A DNA stretch of 64,000 nt from Bathymodiolus brooksi. Taxonomy: Eukaryota; Mollusca; Bivalvia; Mytilida; Modiolidae. The position numbers and the translations under genes were made by a program. Numbering within the stretch: position 1 is the first letter of the stretch; every line of letters begins with the position of its first letter. The stretch is taken from NCBI GenBank assembly GCA_963680875.1, contig OY804588.1, positions 60,400,369 to 60,464,368 of the forward strand. The letters are read 5' to 3'. Below, one piece after another: positions 1-11,345 of this stretch. Below the pieces are notes generated by a model. It was not told the DNA's origin and did not search any database. It saw nothing but the letters and a program-made list of their open reading frames with translations.

Positions 1-417
1 ATTATGATTTGTAAAACAAATAACTTGTCCAGATATGATAAAAAAAACTTTTAAAAGAATAAACCTCAATTTTAATCAGGATGCTACCTGAGATTTAATG
101 ACCCATCTAATTTATCAATTTCAGTTTTGTTTTCTTGGACATAAGGTGTCCTATTAGACATCCACATTGGCTTTGGGTGGCCATTATCAAGGCTTGTACA
201 ACCGAAAAAAAAATCCGCAAATACAGTGATTGAAAGTTGTTTACATGATATAGTGATAGAAAAAAAACCCAGGATTTTCTGTGAGTAAAATTTTATAAAA
301 GACAGTTTAATCATTCAAAGAGAATAAATAAACAAGGTTAACGATTCTTAATTTTGCTTAACTTCATATGAATAATAGATTGTTTTTTAACGTACACATT
401 AATTAGGGCTTCAATAC
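1..417. other. AT-rich non-coding stretch
   Basis: I see no gene or named repeat here. A short minus-strand open frame at 84-314 has no recognisable motif and sits in AT-rich sequence. Confidence 0.5.
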
Positions 418-1213
418 TTCATGGTTAGCGTGATTACAATAAATGTGGAAGGTCATGGGTTCGATCACAGGTCGGCTCAAGCAAAGAACTGTCAAATTGG
501 TATTTGTTACTTCTCTGCTACGAATGACACTTTAAGCAGGCCTTTCAATAAGGGGCGGTACCAGGTACATTTACCCGTTTAAAATGGTATTTGGTACCTC
601 CTGATTTTAAAGAGTATTATATAAGATATACATGAAAATGTTCAAATTTTAATAAAAAAAAAAATTACCGCCTGTAAATAGTGAAGTACTGGTACACTTA
701 AAAAATATTGAAAGCCCTGTTTAATGGGGTACCATACACTACAGTTGAATGTTTTGATCATATGATGTTTGTATGCAGATTTCAAGCATCTCGGTGATCA
801 AAACCACAGAGAGAAAAGCTGCTATGTGGCTAGTGAATTTATAGCTCTGAGTCTGTTGGTTGGAATTTGTTAAAATTTTGATATTTATTACAGTGGATAT
901 ATTCAAACACACTGCCAAAAAAATAAGAAAATTAAACGAGCAGATAAAATTTTACCTGAAGTGTATGGTACCACCTTAAGGAGCAAGAGCATAGAGTGGT
1001 TGTCTCAGAATCTGGATAATGTGTTTGGATGAAACAACATGTCTTCATGTGCATTGGTGATTCAGTAAGCTAGCTCTATAAAAATCCAACTCAGTTTATT
1101 GGTAAAGTACAAAGCAGACATCATCTTCATCATCATATTAAACATAAACTGGTTCTCGCCATGATATGGCAGAAAAATTGCTCTCTTGGCATTACAATCA
1201 CTCACTCATTCTA
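418..1213 (+). mobile_element. tRNA-derived SINE (family C), interrupted by an insertion
   Basis: The tRNA-like head lies at 418-536, with a B-box-like 'gggttcgatcac'. The body and tail resume at 981-1213 and end 'ctcactcatt' after a 'gccatgatatggcag' core. The complete relative at 49209-49540 shows the two pieces belong together. They are separated by foreign DNA at 537-975. Confidence 0.7.
537..975. mobile_element. Unclassified 439-bp insertion inside a SINE
   Basis: It starts 'caggcctttcaataagggg' and ends 'ggtaccacc'. The host SINE supplies both boundaries, and the 5 bases TTAAG occur on both sides (532-536 and 976-980), consistent with a target-site duplication. The left end recurs at 59787, where the next 150 bases are recognisably similar (ggtacc-rich segment, then 'atgaaaatgttcaaat'). 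No coding sequence is visible, and no matching terminal inverted repeat is obvious. The superfamily is not known. Confidence 0.55.
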
Positions 1214-1234
1214 TGTTAGATATATGACTCCAGG

Positions 1235-1383
1235 ACTGGGTTGCACATTTTTTAACCTCAATTAAATTTATGTGTCATTTAAAACTTAACTGACACTTAA
1301 ATTTAATTGAGATGTACATGTCATTAATTTACACGTAAGGTTTAATTGAGACTTAAATTTAACTGAGGTTTGTCCAACCCAGT
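1235..1383. mobile_element. Small fold-back MITE, 149 bp
   Basis: The left end 'actgggttgcaca' is matched inverted by 'tgtccaacccagt' at the right. The similarity continues inward through 'cctcaattaaattta' and its inverted counterpart, so most of the element can fold on itself. It has no coding content. Confidence 0.65.
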
Positions 1384-2285
1384 TCTGGAAAAAAAATGAA
1401 AAAAAATGGCTTCCATCAAAATGTGACAATTCTTAGTACTGTATCTTAGCAACTGTTGATATGTAACATACTAGACTAACGTAATAAAAAGCTAGTTACA
1501 GAAATATGAAATATTACAATCCATTTGGGAAATTAATACAGCTATTTATAAATCAAAACAAGACACACTTATTGAAGTCCATGGAATTAAATATGAGAAA
1601 ATTGGTTCAATAAAAGAAAATTTGTTCAATTTTCTAGCAAATTGAAAATTATAGTATTGGATTTAGGAAAGAATTGCCATTATTACTTATCTAACGAGAC
1701 GGAAAGATTTATTTTCGTAATGAAATCGGAGAATTCTGTCTGAAAAAGTGCCTGGTAATTAATATAAATGTTTCTTTTTCTCATGTGACCTTGTATTAGA
1801 GGAATATATTACAACTTCTGTTTCCTAATTTGACGATTTCAGTCCAAGCAGTTAAGAAAAAAAGATTGAACGATATTCTAGATATAATTAGATAAGAATA
1901 ATTTGTCTCAAAGCGTGAGTGGAATTTTTTTTTTTACTTTACTCAAAAAACCATGCACTTTAGCAAAAATGATGATGACAGAAATGTTGACAGTACAATA
2001 ACAGTGAATACTTGTAGTTTAACTGACAACTAGCGTAGTAGTCTTCCATATGGTGTTTTGTAATATAAGCGATATAGGAATATAATTCACCAGTGTGGGA
2101 AGTTCTGTCTTTTCTTGAGTGGAGCATAGCGGAAGGAGGAGGGTATTAGATGTCAGGAATAGAGTTTGGAAGATCCTCTATGAACAAAAAAACTTTTTTT
2201 TTGCAATGTGTCAAGAAAGACATGGCTGCCAATTCAACCAGTGTAATTTCTGATTATGTCTTTTACTAAGCATATAAAATTACCT
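1384..2285. other. AT-rich non-coding stretch
   Basis: It holds only homopolymer runs and unremarkable AT-rich sequence. I see no motif, repeat or open frame worth naming. Confidence 0.5.
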
Positions 2286-2862
2286 CCCTTTATGAAAAAA
2301 AACATCTGTCAAGGTGTTTGATTGATTGGAAATTAGAATTAACAAGTACAATTTGATTGAAATAGTAACAATATTGAAAAAATCTTTTTTTTTTTATTAA
2401 AAAAAATAGTTCAAAATTGCAGTTAAAAAAATTGATACCATATATTATTTGGAAGTATTTAGAATTCCCCTTGATTTTTACTCATTATAAAAAAAAACAT
2501 CCGTCAAGGTGTTTAATCAATTGAAAATCAGGTTTGACAAATACAATTTGATTGAAATAGTAACCCAACCGAGGAATTTGTTAAAAATATTTTTTTGTGA
2601 AAAAAAAAAGTTCAAAATTAGTTAAAAAAGATTGATAACATATAGCATTCAGAATCACCTAACCTTAATTTTATGCTCATGAAAAAAACATCATTCAAAG
2701 TGTTTAAGCAATTTGAAATTGGATTTAGTAAATACAATGGGATTGAAATAGTAACCAAACCATGAAAAAAAAATGTTGAAAAATTGCAGTTATAAAAAAA
2801 TTGATACCATATGCTATGTAAAAGTATTTAGAATTACCTCCCCTTAAGTTTTACTCATTGCA
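2286..2862. repeat. Degenerate tandem repeat, 3 units of about 190 bp
   Basis: Each unit contains an A-run, then 'catc.gtcaaggtgttt', then 'ttgattgaaatagtaac', then 'attgata.catat', then 'agaatt.cc'. Units begin near 2295, 2490 and 2680. Divergence between units points to an old array. Confidence 0.75.
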
Positions 2863-3060
2863 ATTGAATAATAATTTGTAGGATGATAACATTTTCTTAT
2901 GAATATAAAAGTTGACTCTGATATGACTTGTATTCAATGGTCACCTTTAGGATAAGGTAAAATGACCTCATAAGATCCGTCGATCCTGATTGTCAGTTCT
3001 GGTCTATAATAATTCACATATTACTGTATGGAAGATAGTTATTTAAAGAGAAAAAAAACG

Positions 3061-3262
3061 GTCACTTTCCAATGTAAGGTATTGTCAGCACTTCTAATGT
3101 CATCCTTATGCTTTTGAATCTTTTTCTCTGAAGCCACGGGGCCAATTGGAACCAAAATTGGTAGTAATGTTCATTGGATGATCCTCCACCTATGTTTTGT
3201 TTTTCGATCGCAAATCCATAAAATAAAAATGAAGCAAAAGGGACCCAATTAGGTGTTTCCAT
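3061..3262 (+). mobile_element. Fragment of the Helentron-like 'two-state' repeat
   Basis: The core 'tctctgaagccacggggcc' followed by 'aattggaaccaaa' and a downstream 'cattggatgatcctc' matches the internal repeat unit of the large element at 27297-30153. It is truncated on both sides. Confidence 0.55.
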
Positions 3263-3344
3263 ATACAATAAAACCTGTAAAAAATATATTTATGCACTGT
3301 CGTAAAAACAATAGTATTTGAATCGATATCAAGGTCTGGACTGC

Positions 3345-3514
3345 CAAATAATAGTAAACCGAACCCCTTTGGGACTGAAGAATTTGTTCAGTTTAGACAG
3401 GTGTTTGGTTTACACAGGTTCAAATTACATAGAGATTTAAGAGATGGGACTGTAAAGTCTGTCTGGTTTAGGCAGGTATCCGGTTTACTCAGGGTTCAGT
3501 GTAGACAGGTTTCA
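3345..3514 (+). mobile_element. Unexpanded copy of the TA-flanked MITE seen at 30.6-35.3 kb
   Basis: The sequence from 'accgaacccctttgggact' to 'gacaggtttcactgta' aligns along its length with the start of the 30,587-35,304 element. The shared parts are 'ttcaaattacatagagattta', 'gatgggactgtaaagtctgt' and then 'ggtttaggcaggt'. It has only about one and a half of the 33-bp units that are multiplied there. The left terminus is damaged; the right terminus ends at CTG followed by TA. Confidence 0.75.
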
Positions 3515-3554
3515 CTGTAAATGGGTATTAATAATTTATTGTTTAATTTTTTTT

Positions 3555-4125
3555 TAGCTAACCTGGTCAAAGGCTTTGTGAGCTTTTGCCATCACTTGGT
3601 GTCTGTCGTCCGTTCGTCAGTCATAAACTTTCACATTTTCATTTTCTCCTCTGAAACCACTGAACCAATTTAAACCAAACTTGTCTGGGATGGTTCTTGG
3701 GTGGTCTCATTTCAAAGCTCTGTCTGACAGCTCTGCCCTCCATTCAAGATGGCTACTGTAACCAAAATTAGAAATTTCGTTACTTTATTATAAGTCAAAA
3801 TGAGGTGAAATTATAACTGCAGCTACATGGCAATAAGTAGTTATATTTACATATATTCCAAGTTTTATGTGAAATTTTTCTTGCAGCCGAGTTATACCGA
3901 TTATGCAAATTTTGCATATTTTAATCAAATATCACATTTGAATCTTTTCCTTTGAAACTGCATAACTAATTTAAAATAAATTTGGCTGGGATGGTCCCCT
4001 TTCAAAATTGGATTCGACAGCCCCGACATCCATTCAAAATGGTGGCCATTACTAAAAATAGAAATTTGTTATTAAAAAAAATATGGTGAAAATAACAGAT
4101 TAAAGTGTATAGTTAATTAATAAGG
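3555..4125 (+). mobile_element. 5' part of a Helentron-like element
   Basis: It begins 'agctaacctggtcaaaggc' with a short hairpin-like start, then 'gtgagcttttgccatcac' and 'gtctgtcgtccgttcgtcag'. 'cctctgaaaccactgaacca' and later 'gctacatggcaataagtag' follow. All appear in the same order at 27297-27830. The 3' part is missing. Confidence 0.65.
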
Positions 4126-5299
4126 CTCCCAACCGAAATAGGAGACTTACTATTTTTTCATTTGGTTTTTTATTATTTTATAATTAATCCGCCAAAAATA
4201 TGAAATATTTTATGCCATGCAGTTCAACAAGAAATAAGATTTTTTTTAGGAGGGAATTCATTCTTAATCATCTGATAACAGAACCATAAGATAAATGTCT
4301 TCTCACATGTCATTAATGAGTCAGCTAGCTATTAAAAAATTTTGGTGACAATAACAGGTGTCATTTCTTATTGCGTGGCTATGAGAATGTGATGTCACTG
4401 ACACACAGAATCATTTGTGGTTATCACAGAGACATTAAGGGTAATCCTAAGGGATTTTCTTCTAGTGTCCCTGTGTTTCAATTTAATGGCTGTGTCAACA
4501 TTGGAGAGCTGTTTTGTTATAAATATTGCTGTTGGCTGACAGTTCATTCAAATTTCAATTAACTAAAATGGTTTCCAATAGTAGCTCTAATTTGCTGAGT
4601 CATACTGTAATTGCTACAATCTTAATCTTGGACACATGATCATGTGATAATCAGGGTCCCAAAAATGTTTTTTTCCTATGGAATTTGAAATTGACTGAGT
4701 GAGCATCCTCCTGAAGACATCAATTATGCATATTTAAAGAAATTTGGAGAATTGTACTGAGTTATATGTTAGCTTTAATGGGGGTCTGTTCACTTTAATC
4801 AATGGAGGCTCAGCTAAATGACTGCATTTATGGTCTGTGAAAATAGTTTTTTAGAAGTTGATTTATAAGAGCGATCATCAGAGTATGATTCAATTCTCCG
4901 AGGAATGGGAATTTTTATGATGACAATGAAAATTTTCTTTTTTCCCAATTGACAGAACAAATCTTAATATGGACTTTCTTCATGAAAATGATGAAGATGA
5001 TGGCATTTTAAATCTCTAATCTTTTTAATCCTTATATGGAATTGTAGAATTGATTTACAAAATTATTTTGAAAAATTCCAAAAAATTTGATTGTGATATG
5101 CATTGGATAATGATTAATGCAGAAAAAGCACCCAAAAAACCCACTTACTTTCTACTTTCTGATGTTATTACAATTGAAGTTTAATATATCTACTAACTTA
5201 AAAAGTAAAATTAACCGAATTTAAATTTCTTTTTCTATATATATTATTAATTTTGCAGACAAAAATTTGTGAATTTTATAATTTTTCTTAGTACTACAT
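4126..5299. other. Non-coding stretch
   Basis: I recognise no repeat family or coding potential. Short open frames here lack motifs. Confidence 0.45.
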
Positions 5300-5400
5300 G
5301 TACCAAAAGTGGTACCTCTCTTGAGAATGACAATTTATTAGTAGTCTACTTTTTCATGTCTCCTCAAGTCTGTCCTGATAAGAGAGGTGGTCTTTGATTG
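5300..5400 (+). mobile_element. Fragment of a 'data-strip' MITE family
   Basis: 'ggtacctctcttgagaatga' followed by 'caatttattagtag' and later 'gataagagaggtggtctttg' matches 30283-30475 (same strand) and 60195-60365 (opposite strand). Confidence 0.5.
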
Positions 5401-5589
5401 GAGGGGCTACTGTACTTACAAACACCCAATCATTTTCATAGAAAATCCCAAAATTTCTTCCTATATAACTGGAGGTGACATAGAGTTAGCATGCGATCAA
5501 ATAAGTGAAGATAAAATGAGCAGATTACCGATAAATAATTACAAATCATTTGCACACTTCCGAATTTGATTCCTAAAAAAATTGTGTGT

Positions 5590-6240
5590 TTTACATGAGT
5601 TATTTCCCTTGATGGTGGGCAAAATGGTGTCCTTTCATGCAAAGTTCATCCAAATTTACATATATTTTTCTCTATAATCTGTTCAGAATTTCAATGTAAC
5701 AACTTTTGAATTTTCTCTTTGCTATAAGAAGAGTTTGAAGATACCAAAGGGGTAATCAGAATATGTAAACAATTGACCTCTAATATTTTACAAGGTTCAA
5801 ATATCTACAAATTATAAGAAAATTATGCTTAAATTCTTTGTCCTTTTCATTGCTCTTGCTAGAATGGGTACCATTTTGGCCGTCGTAAGGAACATAACTT
5901 GTAAAAAATGTCTTGAATATTAATTTCAAAGATGAGAATTTGCCGAATGATATGAACATCCATTTTTTCAAAGTGAGATTTTTACGTCCTCGTTGTAAAT
6001 TGAGATAAATTACAAAGTTGTAAACACCAAGAATATTGATCAATTTAATTTTTGTGATATTTGTACTGAATATTAATTTCAAAGATGAGAATTCACTGAG
6101 TAATATAAATTCTTACTTTTTTTAGATTTCAAGATGAAATTTTTACTTCTTCTGTTTTAAATTGAGATAAATTTTAACCAGGAAAAAATATTCAAAACAA
6201 AATTTTTGTGATATTTATACCGATTTAAAAGCAAATTTTC
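5590..6240. repeat. Dispersed repeat plus a 150-bp tandem duplication
   Basis: 5615-5850 ('aaaatggtgtcctttcatgc', 'aagttcatc', 'tacaaattataagaaaatta') resembles 63525-63700. Within 5910-6200, a segment with 'aatattaatttcaaagatga' and 'aaattgagataaatt' occurs twice, about 150 bp apart. No protein signal. Confidence 0.55.
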
Positions 6241-6405
6241 AGCTGTTGGTTTTTATTAAAAAAACCCGGGAAACTTGATGATGTAAATACTTTCTAATAG
6301 TAAACACCTTGTGCTTAATTAAAATCTACTCTCACAGAATCGTGACATGTGAAAAGTGGCATGTGTATGTAATCCTGAAATAAACCTTGTTTGTTGTTTA
6401 TCTAT

Positions 6406-6872
6406 CATAGTATACATTAGGCCATGATTGATAAATTGTTTGCTTGCCCAAACATGACCTTCCGGCAAAAAAAAGGTCCCCACTCAAATTCTTTTTTCCT
6501 CAAAAACCCAAGGGTCGTTGTGGTCGTGATCGTATGGTAGTTGGATTTACAACTTTCTGTGCAATCAGTGCCTATCACCACTAAAGTCGTGAGTTCAAGC
6601 TCTGTTCATGGCGAGGTCTACTTGATGCAACAGTAATCAAGTTTAACAGTGACTTGCGATAGGTCGGTGGTTTTCTCCGGTTTCCTCCACCAATAAAACT
6701 GATCGCCACAATATAACTGAAATATTGTTGAAAGTGGTGTTAAACACCATAAACCAGAAGACCTAACCTTAGTATACCTCAGGTCATGATTATAAAATTG
6801 TTTGTTTGCCCAAACACAACCTACCAGAAAAAAAGGTGCCTACTCAAATTCTTTTTTCTTCAAAGACCAATA
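6406..6872 (+). repeat. About 105-bp direct repeats flanking a SINE
   Basis: 6406-6510 and 6768-6872 are diverged copies: 'agtatac' then 'catgatt', 'ttgtttgcttgcccaaaca', 'actcaaattcttttttcc'. The SINE at 6511-6757 sits exactly between them. Confidence 0.7.
6511..6757 (+). mobile_element. SINE family A, near full length
   Basis: Head 'gtcgtgatcgtatggtagtt', B-box-like 'gtgagttcaagc', middle 'ctccaccaataaaactgatc', tail 'gaaatattgttgaaagtggt' and 'gttaaacaccataaacca'. The 'catggcgagg' to 'aacagt' segment is slightly rearranged. Confidence 0.85.
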
Positions 6873-7096
6873 TGTATTTTTTTTATTTCTGGATATTTCC
6901 AAGTTTCATAGCGATATGGTATCTTATTCCGAATTTTATCACATTTTGAAGCGGAAAATAAGTACTTCCATACCTGCCTTTGCGTTCCCATGACTATCAA
7001 TCAAGGGTAGGGTTTGAGCAAACTATCCATTTAAGGGTGGGTTCGCCTACAAAAACCTTTCAATAAAAAAAATATATCTATTTTGATTTATATGTA

Positions 7097-7385
7097 GGTC
7101 AAACGAAAGACCATGAAATTGGTATATGTTGCTTCTTTGTTAAGTATGCATTATTAAAGAGTAACAACAAAGATTGGTTGGTTGGAAATCGGGTTAATGT
7201 GTTTGAGTGGGGCGACATGTCTACCCGCAAACTGTTGTTTAAGTGAACTAACACTATAAAAATCCAACTAATCATGTTGGTCTAGTATAAAGCGGACCAC
7301 ACCTCATTGAATATAACTTGTTCTTGCCTTAATATGGCTGAATAATTGCTCATTTGGTGTTAAACAACGATCACTCACTCGCTCC
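7097..7385 (+). mobile_element. SINE family C, 5'-truncated
   Basis: It runs from 'gtcaaacgaaagaccatgaa' through 'actataaaaatccaactaat' to 'gttaaacaacgatcactcac'. It lacks the tRNA-like head present at 49209. Confidence 0.75.
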
Positions 7386-8430
7386 AAATATGCCTACAAT
7401 TTCTTGTATTTTGCAAAACTTTTTGGGAGATTAAAGACTGTAGCATACAGTGTGTTTACTCACTCTCAAGTTTTTTTTGTTTTTGTATTTTCCCGAACTT
7501 TTTTAGGGGATTAAAGACTTTAGGTACAGTGAGCTATTTCTCTGACTTCATGGTATTAATTGAGTGAAATAGTTACACAGATTACTATGTAAACATTTGT
7601 TCTGTGTTTTATGAATGAAGGGGAAGATAACCATCTTAGGTCATCATGCTCCTTAATAATCAGCTGACTTTCATCTCAGTCAATGTTTAGGAGGCACCAA
7701 AGAGGGGAAATAAATAGTTATTAAATTGATTTTAAAAAAGTGAATATTAAATGAATCTATGAATCTACATCAAGAATTGAGGAAATTGTCATAAAACATG
7801 AATTTTTGTGAATTAAAATTTACAAATTTTCAATAATTTTAAATTAAGAAAATAGTCAACCCCCAAGTTAAACCCCCTTGCTAATTAAAGCTTCACAATA
7901 GTTGTTGATTTCACTGACAGCTGATTTCTATCTAAAGTGAAAGTAAATTGATGGAGGATCCATGTCTTATCATTGTGGTCAGTTTAGAGTGTTGATGTAT
8001 CCCTCCCAGACACAGACCAGTGGTCACTTAATCATCTGATGACCTCTCAAAAGTCCATTATCTAGATCTGGGTTAGGAAAATTTGACTGTATGGATAAAC
8101 AGTGATCATTTTTGTAATTTATGGGTGGGCTTTAATGTAATGAAATGGAAACTTGTGGAATTTATTATTTGTATTGTTTTGACTTCATCTGTCAAACTAT
8201 GAATTGCATGCATACAAAATATGAAACATCTAAAGTTTGTTTATTTGTTTTTTTTAATTATAGAAATACAGATAATCACAAATTATGGAAATTTGATATG
8301 AAATTTATTCTTTTAAAAAGAATGGATGAAAGAAATAGATACATGAATTTGAATACAATATTTTCTTCTTCCTCCAAAATTTAATACGAATGGTGGATAA
8401 AAAAGAATAAAAAAGATATTCCCTTCTAAT
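7386..8430. other. Non-coding stretch with a small duplication
   Basis: 'gggagattaaagactgtag' (about 7424) recurs as 'ggggattaaagactttagg' (about 7505) in an 80-bp duplication. Nothing else is recognisable. Confidence 0.45.
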
Positions 8431-8432
8431 TT

Positions 8433-8480
8433 TAGAAAGAATGAATGAAAGAATGAATGAAAGAATGAATGAAAGAATAT
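8433..8480. repeat. 12-bp microsatellite (gaatgaatgaaa)n
   Basis: About four perfect units. It makes the overlapping frames on both strands low-complexity. Confidence 0.85.
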
Positions 8481-8610
8481 TGAATTATGAATAATACAAC
8501 ATTTTATGTCTCCAAAAATTAAAAAAAAGTGGATAAAAGAGAATAGAAATATGAAAAATGAAAAAAAAAAAATTATCCCCAACATTTAATGATAATGGAA
8601 TCGTGTGAAT

Positions 8611-8940
8611 ATGGTAGTGGCTAGCATGCTTGCCATTTGAACAGAAGATCGTGGGTTCAGTCTCCAGTCGGGTCAGATCATATACTATGTTAACTGGTGT
8701 TTGCTATATCTTGCCTAAGCACACAATTACATTAAGGAGTAAGAGCAAAGACTGGTTGGCTCAGAGTCAGTATAATGTTTCGTAGTGGAACTACATGTCG
8801 ACCAACAGATTTTGTTACAGTGAGCTAGCACTATGAAAATCCATCGATGAGTATTATTGGGCTGTGAATTTAGACATTGTCACTGTCTCGTGAAAACATG
8901 ATTTGGTCTGGCCATGCTGAAAAATTGGCTAATCTTATTG
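8611..8940 (+). mobile_element. SINE family C, full length
   Basis: A-box-like 'tagtggctagcatgcttgcc', B-box-like 'gtgggttcagtctcc', body 'aagagcaaagactggttgg', then 'gctagcactatgaaaatcca'. The tail is degenerate after 'ctgaaaaattggc'. Confidence 0.75.
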
Positions 8941-8944
8941 AAGT

Positions 8945-9150
8945 GGACTAGTTTCTTTCCAGTTTATTTTAATTATCTCCCTTTTATATAGTATGTGCAA
9001 GCAAAAAATATTTATTTCAAATATTTAGTTTCTTTACAGTTTAATAGAGTTGTCCCCCTTTTATATGATAATCTCTAATAAAATATATCTATTTTAAATG
9101 ACTATAGTTTCATTCCAGTTTAATTGAGTTATCTCCCTTTTATCTTATTG
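8945..9150. repeat. Tandem repeat, about 2.4 units of 88 bp
   Basis: 'tagtttctttccagttta' followed by 'attatctcccttttata' recurs near 9025 and 9108 with moderate divergence. Confidence 0.65.
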
Positions 9151-9645
9151 GATTTTAGAAATATTATTAGATTTTAATTAGACATTCATTGATGTCTTAT
9201 CATATTGTCTGACTGACTTGTGGTATGTTAATCTCATCAGCTAGTTATCCTGGACATGTGAAGCATGGGATGGAAATGGACAATGCATCCCATGGCAGTT
9301 AACCATGTAAATTTCATGTCTTTGATTGACAAGCTCACTCATCCCCCAATCAGAGGCAGCGTGAGCTGGTCTTTTGGCTCCAGAAAATAATTAAAATTTT
9401 CCTGATGATACACAGACAGCTAAATATTATTTAATTACCAATGCTGACCAAAGGGTCAAAAAGAATATTTTTAAGTGGTCTCCAAATTGAAATTTTCTTT
9501 TACATTTTTGTACAGCATGATTGATAAGTGTAAATGTGTAGTATGACTGGAGCCAGTCAGACATTGTTTGTGTTTATAGAGGGGGAGGTGTTAATGAAGA
9601 TACTAAGGAGTAAGGGTTTAAGAATGTATAATTTTTAAGTGTGAA
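9151..9645. other. Non-coding stretch
   Basis: I see nothing recognisable between the 88-bp repeats and the MITE. Confidence 0.45.
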
Positions 9646-9855
9646 TACTGTGAAAATACTTTTATTCGTTAGCACCAATTTTCGTTGTTTCTACAAAATG
9701 CATTGATCCACGGGCTCTTGAATTCGTGGTGTCAAATGTTACAGGAAACAATCAGTGGGAAAATTGTATTTTGTTGAATTTCAATTTTCGTGGTTTAAGT
9801 GAAACATGAAATCCACGAAAATTAGAACCCCACGATTACTAATGATTTCACAGTA
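9646..9855. mobile_element. TA-flanked MITE, about 206 bp
   Basis: The left end 'tactgtgaaaatactttta' and the right end 'actaatgatttcacagta' form inverted termini with TA outside each. The inner arms contain 'ccaattttcgt' and 'ccacgaaaatta'. TA flanks and short inverted ends are typical of Tc1/mariner-type non-autonomous elements. Confidence 0.75.
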
Positions 9856-9899
9856 TGATAACGTGCGGAAGGAATTTAAGTTGGTAGGAGGTTTACAAT

Positions 9900-10173
9900 C
9901 TTGAGGAATGTTCGTGGGCCATCGTTGTCTGGATCATATGGTAGTTGGATTTACAACTACTTGTGCAATCAGTGACTATCTCCACGAAAGTTGTGAGTTT
10001 GAATAACGTTCATGGCGAGGTGTACTCGATACAACATTTATGTGATAAAGTTTGTCAAAGACATGCAACAGGTCTGTGGTTTTCTCCAGGTACTCCGGTT
10101 TCCTCCACCAATAAAACTGACTGCCACGATATAACTGAAATATTGTTAAGCACCAAAACCCTTGAGGAGTCTT
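9900..10173 (+). mobile_element. SINE family A with probable target-site duplication
   Basis: The SINE runs 9915-10159. It is bracketed by 'cttgaggaatgttc' (about 9900) and 'cttgaggagtcttc' (about 10160), 14 bases with two differences. The 114-residue open frame across it is a by-product. Confidence 0.8.
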
Positions 10174-10860
10174 CAATAAGGGTTGACAATTCAATTCAGA
10201 GTACATGTATAAGGTTAAAAGGGAAGGAGTGTAGTAACAAGGTGATAATATGGAGTACCAGGGTGATACTTAGAAGTATTATTGGTTAGCAGTATTTGAG
10301 CTATGTCCGTTATATAAGGACAAGAGTATCACAATGTAAGTCATTACATACTTATCCTCTTCATCCCCGACATAAGGCATCAATGTATGTCATTAGTGGA
10401 GCAGAAACTGCTAACCTTTCCGGAGCACCCGAGTTCATTCCTGTTTTTGAGTTGGGTTCGTGTTACTCAATCTTTATTTTCTGTATTGTGTTTTGATGAC
10501 CACTGTATGTCTTTTTGTCCTTTATTTTGACCGTTGTGTGGTCTGTCCGATTTACGACCTCTGATTACCTTTTTGGAATCTTCAAATTTTTCTTACCAGC
10601 ATCATGGTAAGAAGGTTACAGTCTTGAGGAATCTTCAATTAAGGGAGGTGATTCAAGATACTACGAAATAAGAGGTAAAGAATTTAGTATTTCAGCTATA
10701 TTCATAATGAGCCCAAATTTACACAATAAATCAGCATCTAGGTAAAAAGGTGCCACATGGATGTATACCTCAGAAAGTTATGTCTTGTAACAGAGTGGTT
10801 ATGAATTACAACTAAGTAATACATTATGAGTAATTATCACATATTTATAAGTAAAAACGT
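10174..10860. repeat. Dispersed repeat region
   Basis: 10400-10600 ('ggagcagaaactgctaacc', 'gagttcattcctgttttt', 'gtggtctgtccgatttacg') is a diverged relative of 36960-37140. 'cttgaggaatcttcaat' recurs near 10622. The origin of the repeat is unknown. Confidence 0.5.
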
Positions 10861-10914
10861 CAATTTTGCCCATACGTAAACACCGGAAGTGCCACAGCGA
10901 TATCTGCCCCACGC

Positions 10915-11340
10915 TCCATGGGGCATATATCTGATGACATGATATCAAGACTTTCTATAAATAAATCAATGCATGAATTTTTCCATATCATCCTTCAACC
11001 GATATCAATCACTCATATCCATATAAGTTTGGTGTCTGTGCGGGATGTTAATTTTGTTCTTTTTAATTCCATGTTGAAATATGTGATAAATAGATTAATG
11101 CATGCCTTTTTCTATTTCAGGACTGTTATCATCCATCGACCGATATTGACCCTCGGGCTAAAGCTCTCTGGCCGATATCACTCTTTCCGGATGATAACAA
11201 TCCTGATATATGCATGCCTTTTTCCATTTCAGGACTGTTGTCATCCCTCGGCCGATATCGACCCTTGGGATAAAGCCCTCTGGCCGATATCGCTCTCTCG
11301 GGATGATAACAGTCCTGATATGGAAAAGGACATGCATTAA
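10915..11340. repeat. Duplicated palindromic element
   Basis: Two adjacent copies (about 11099-11208 and 11210-11339) each run 'atgcatgccttttt', 'caggactgtt.tcatcc', 'ccgatat.gaccc', 'ctctggccgatatc', 'ggatgataaca.tcctgatat'. The right half of each is largely the inverted complement of the left half. A 140-residue frame passes through but shows no domain. Confidence 0.7.
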
Positions 11341-11345
11341 TCTAT

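Noticed and set aside
9945..10289. 114-residue plus-strand protein
   Set aside because: It reads straight through a SINE; the same peptide pieces appear at other SINE copies.
10918..11340. 140-residue plus-strand protein
   Set aside because: It crosses two palindromic repeat units, contains the same peptide twice and shows no known domain.
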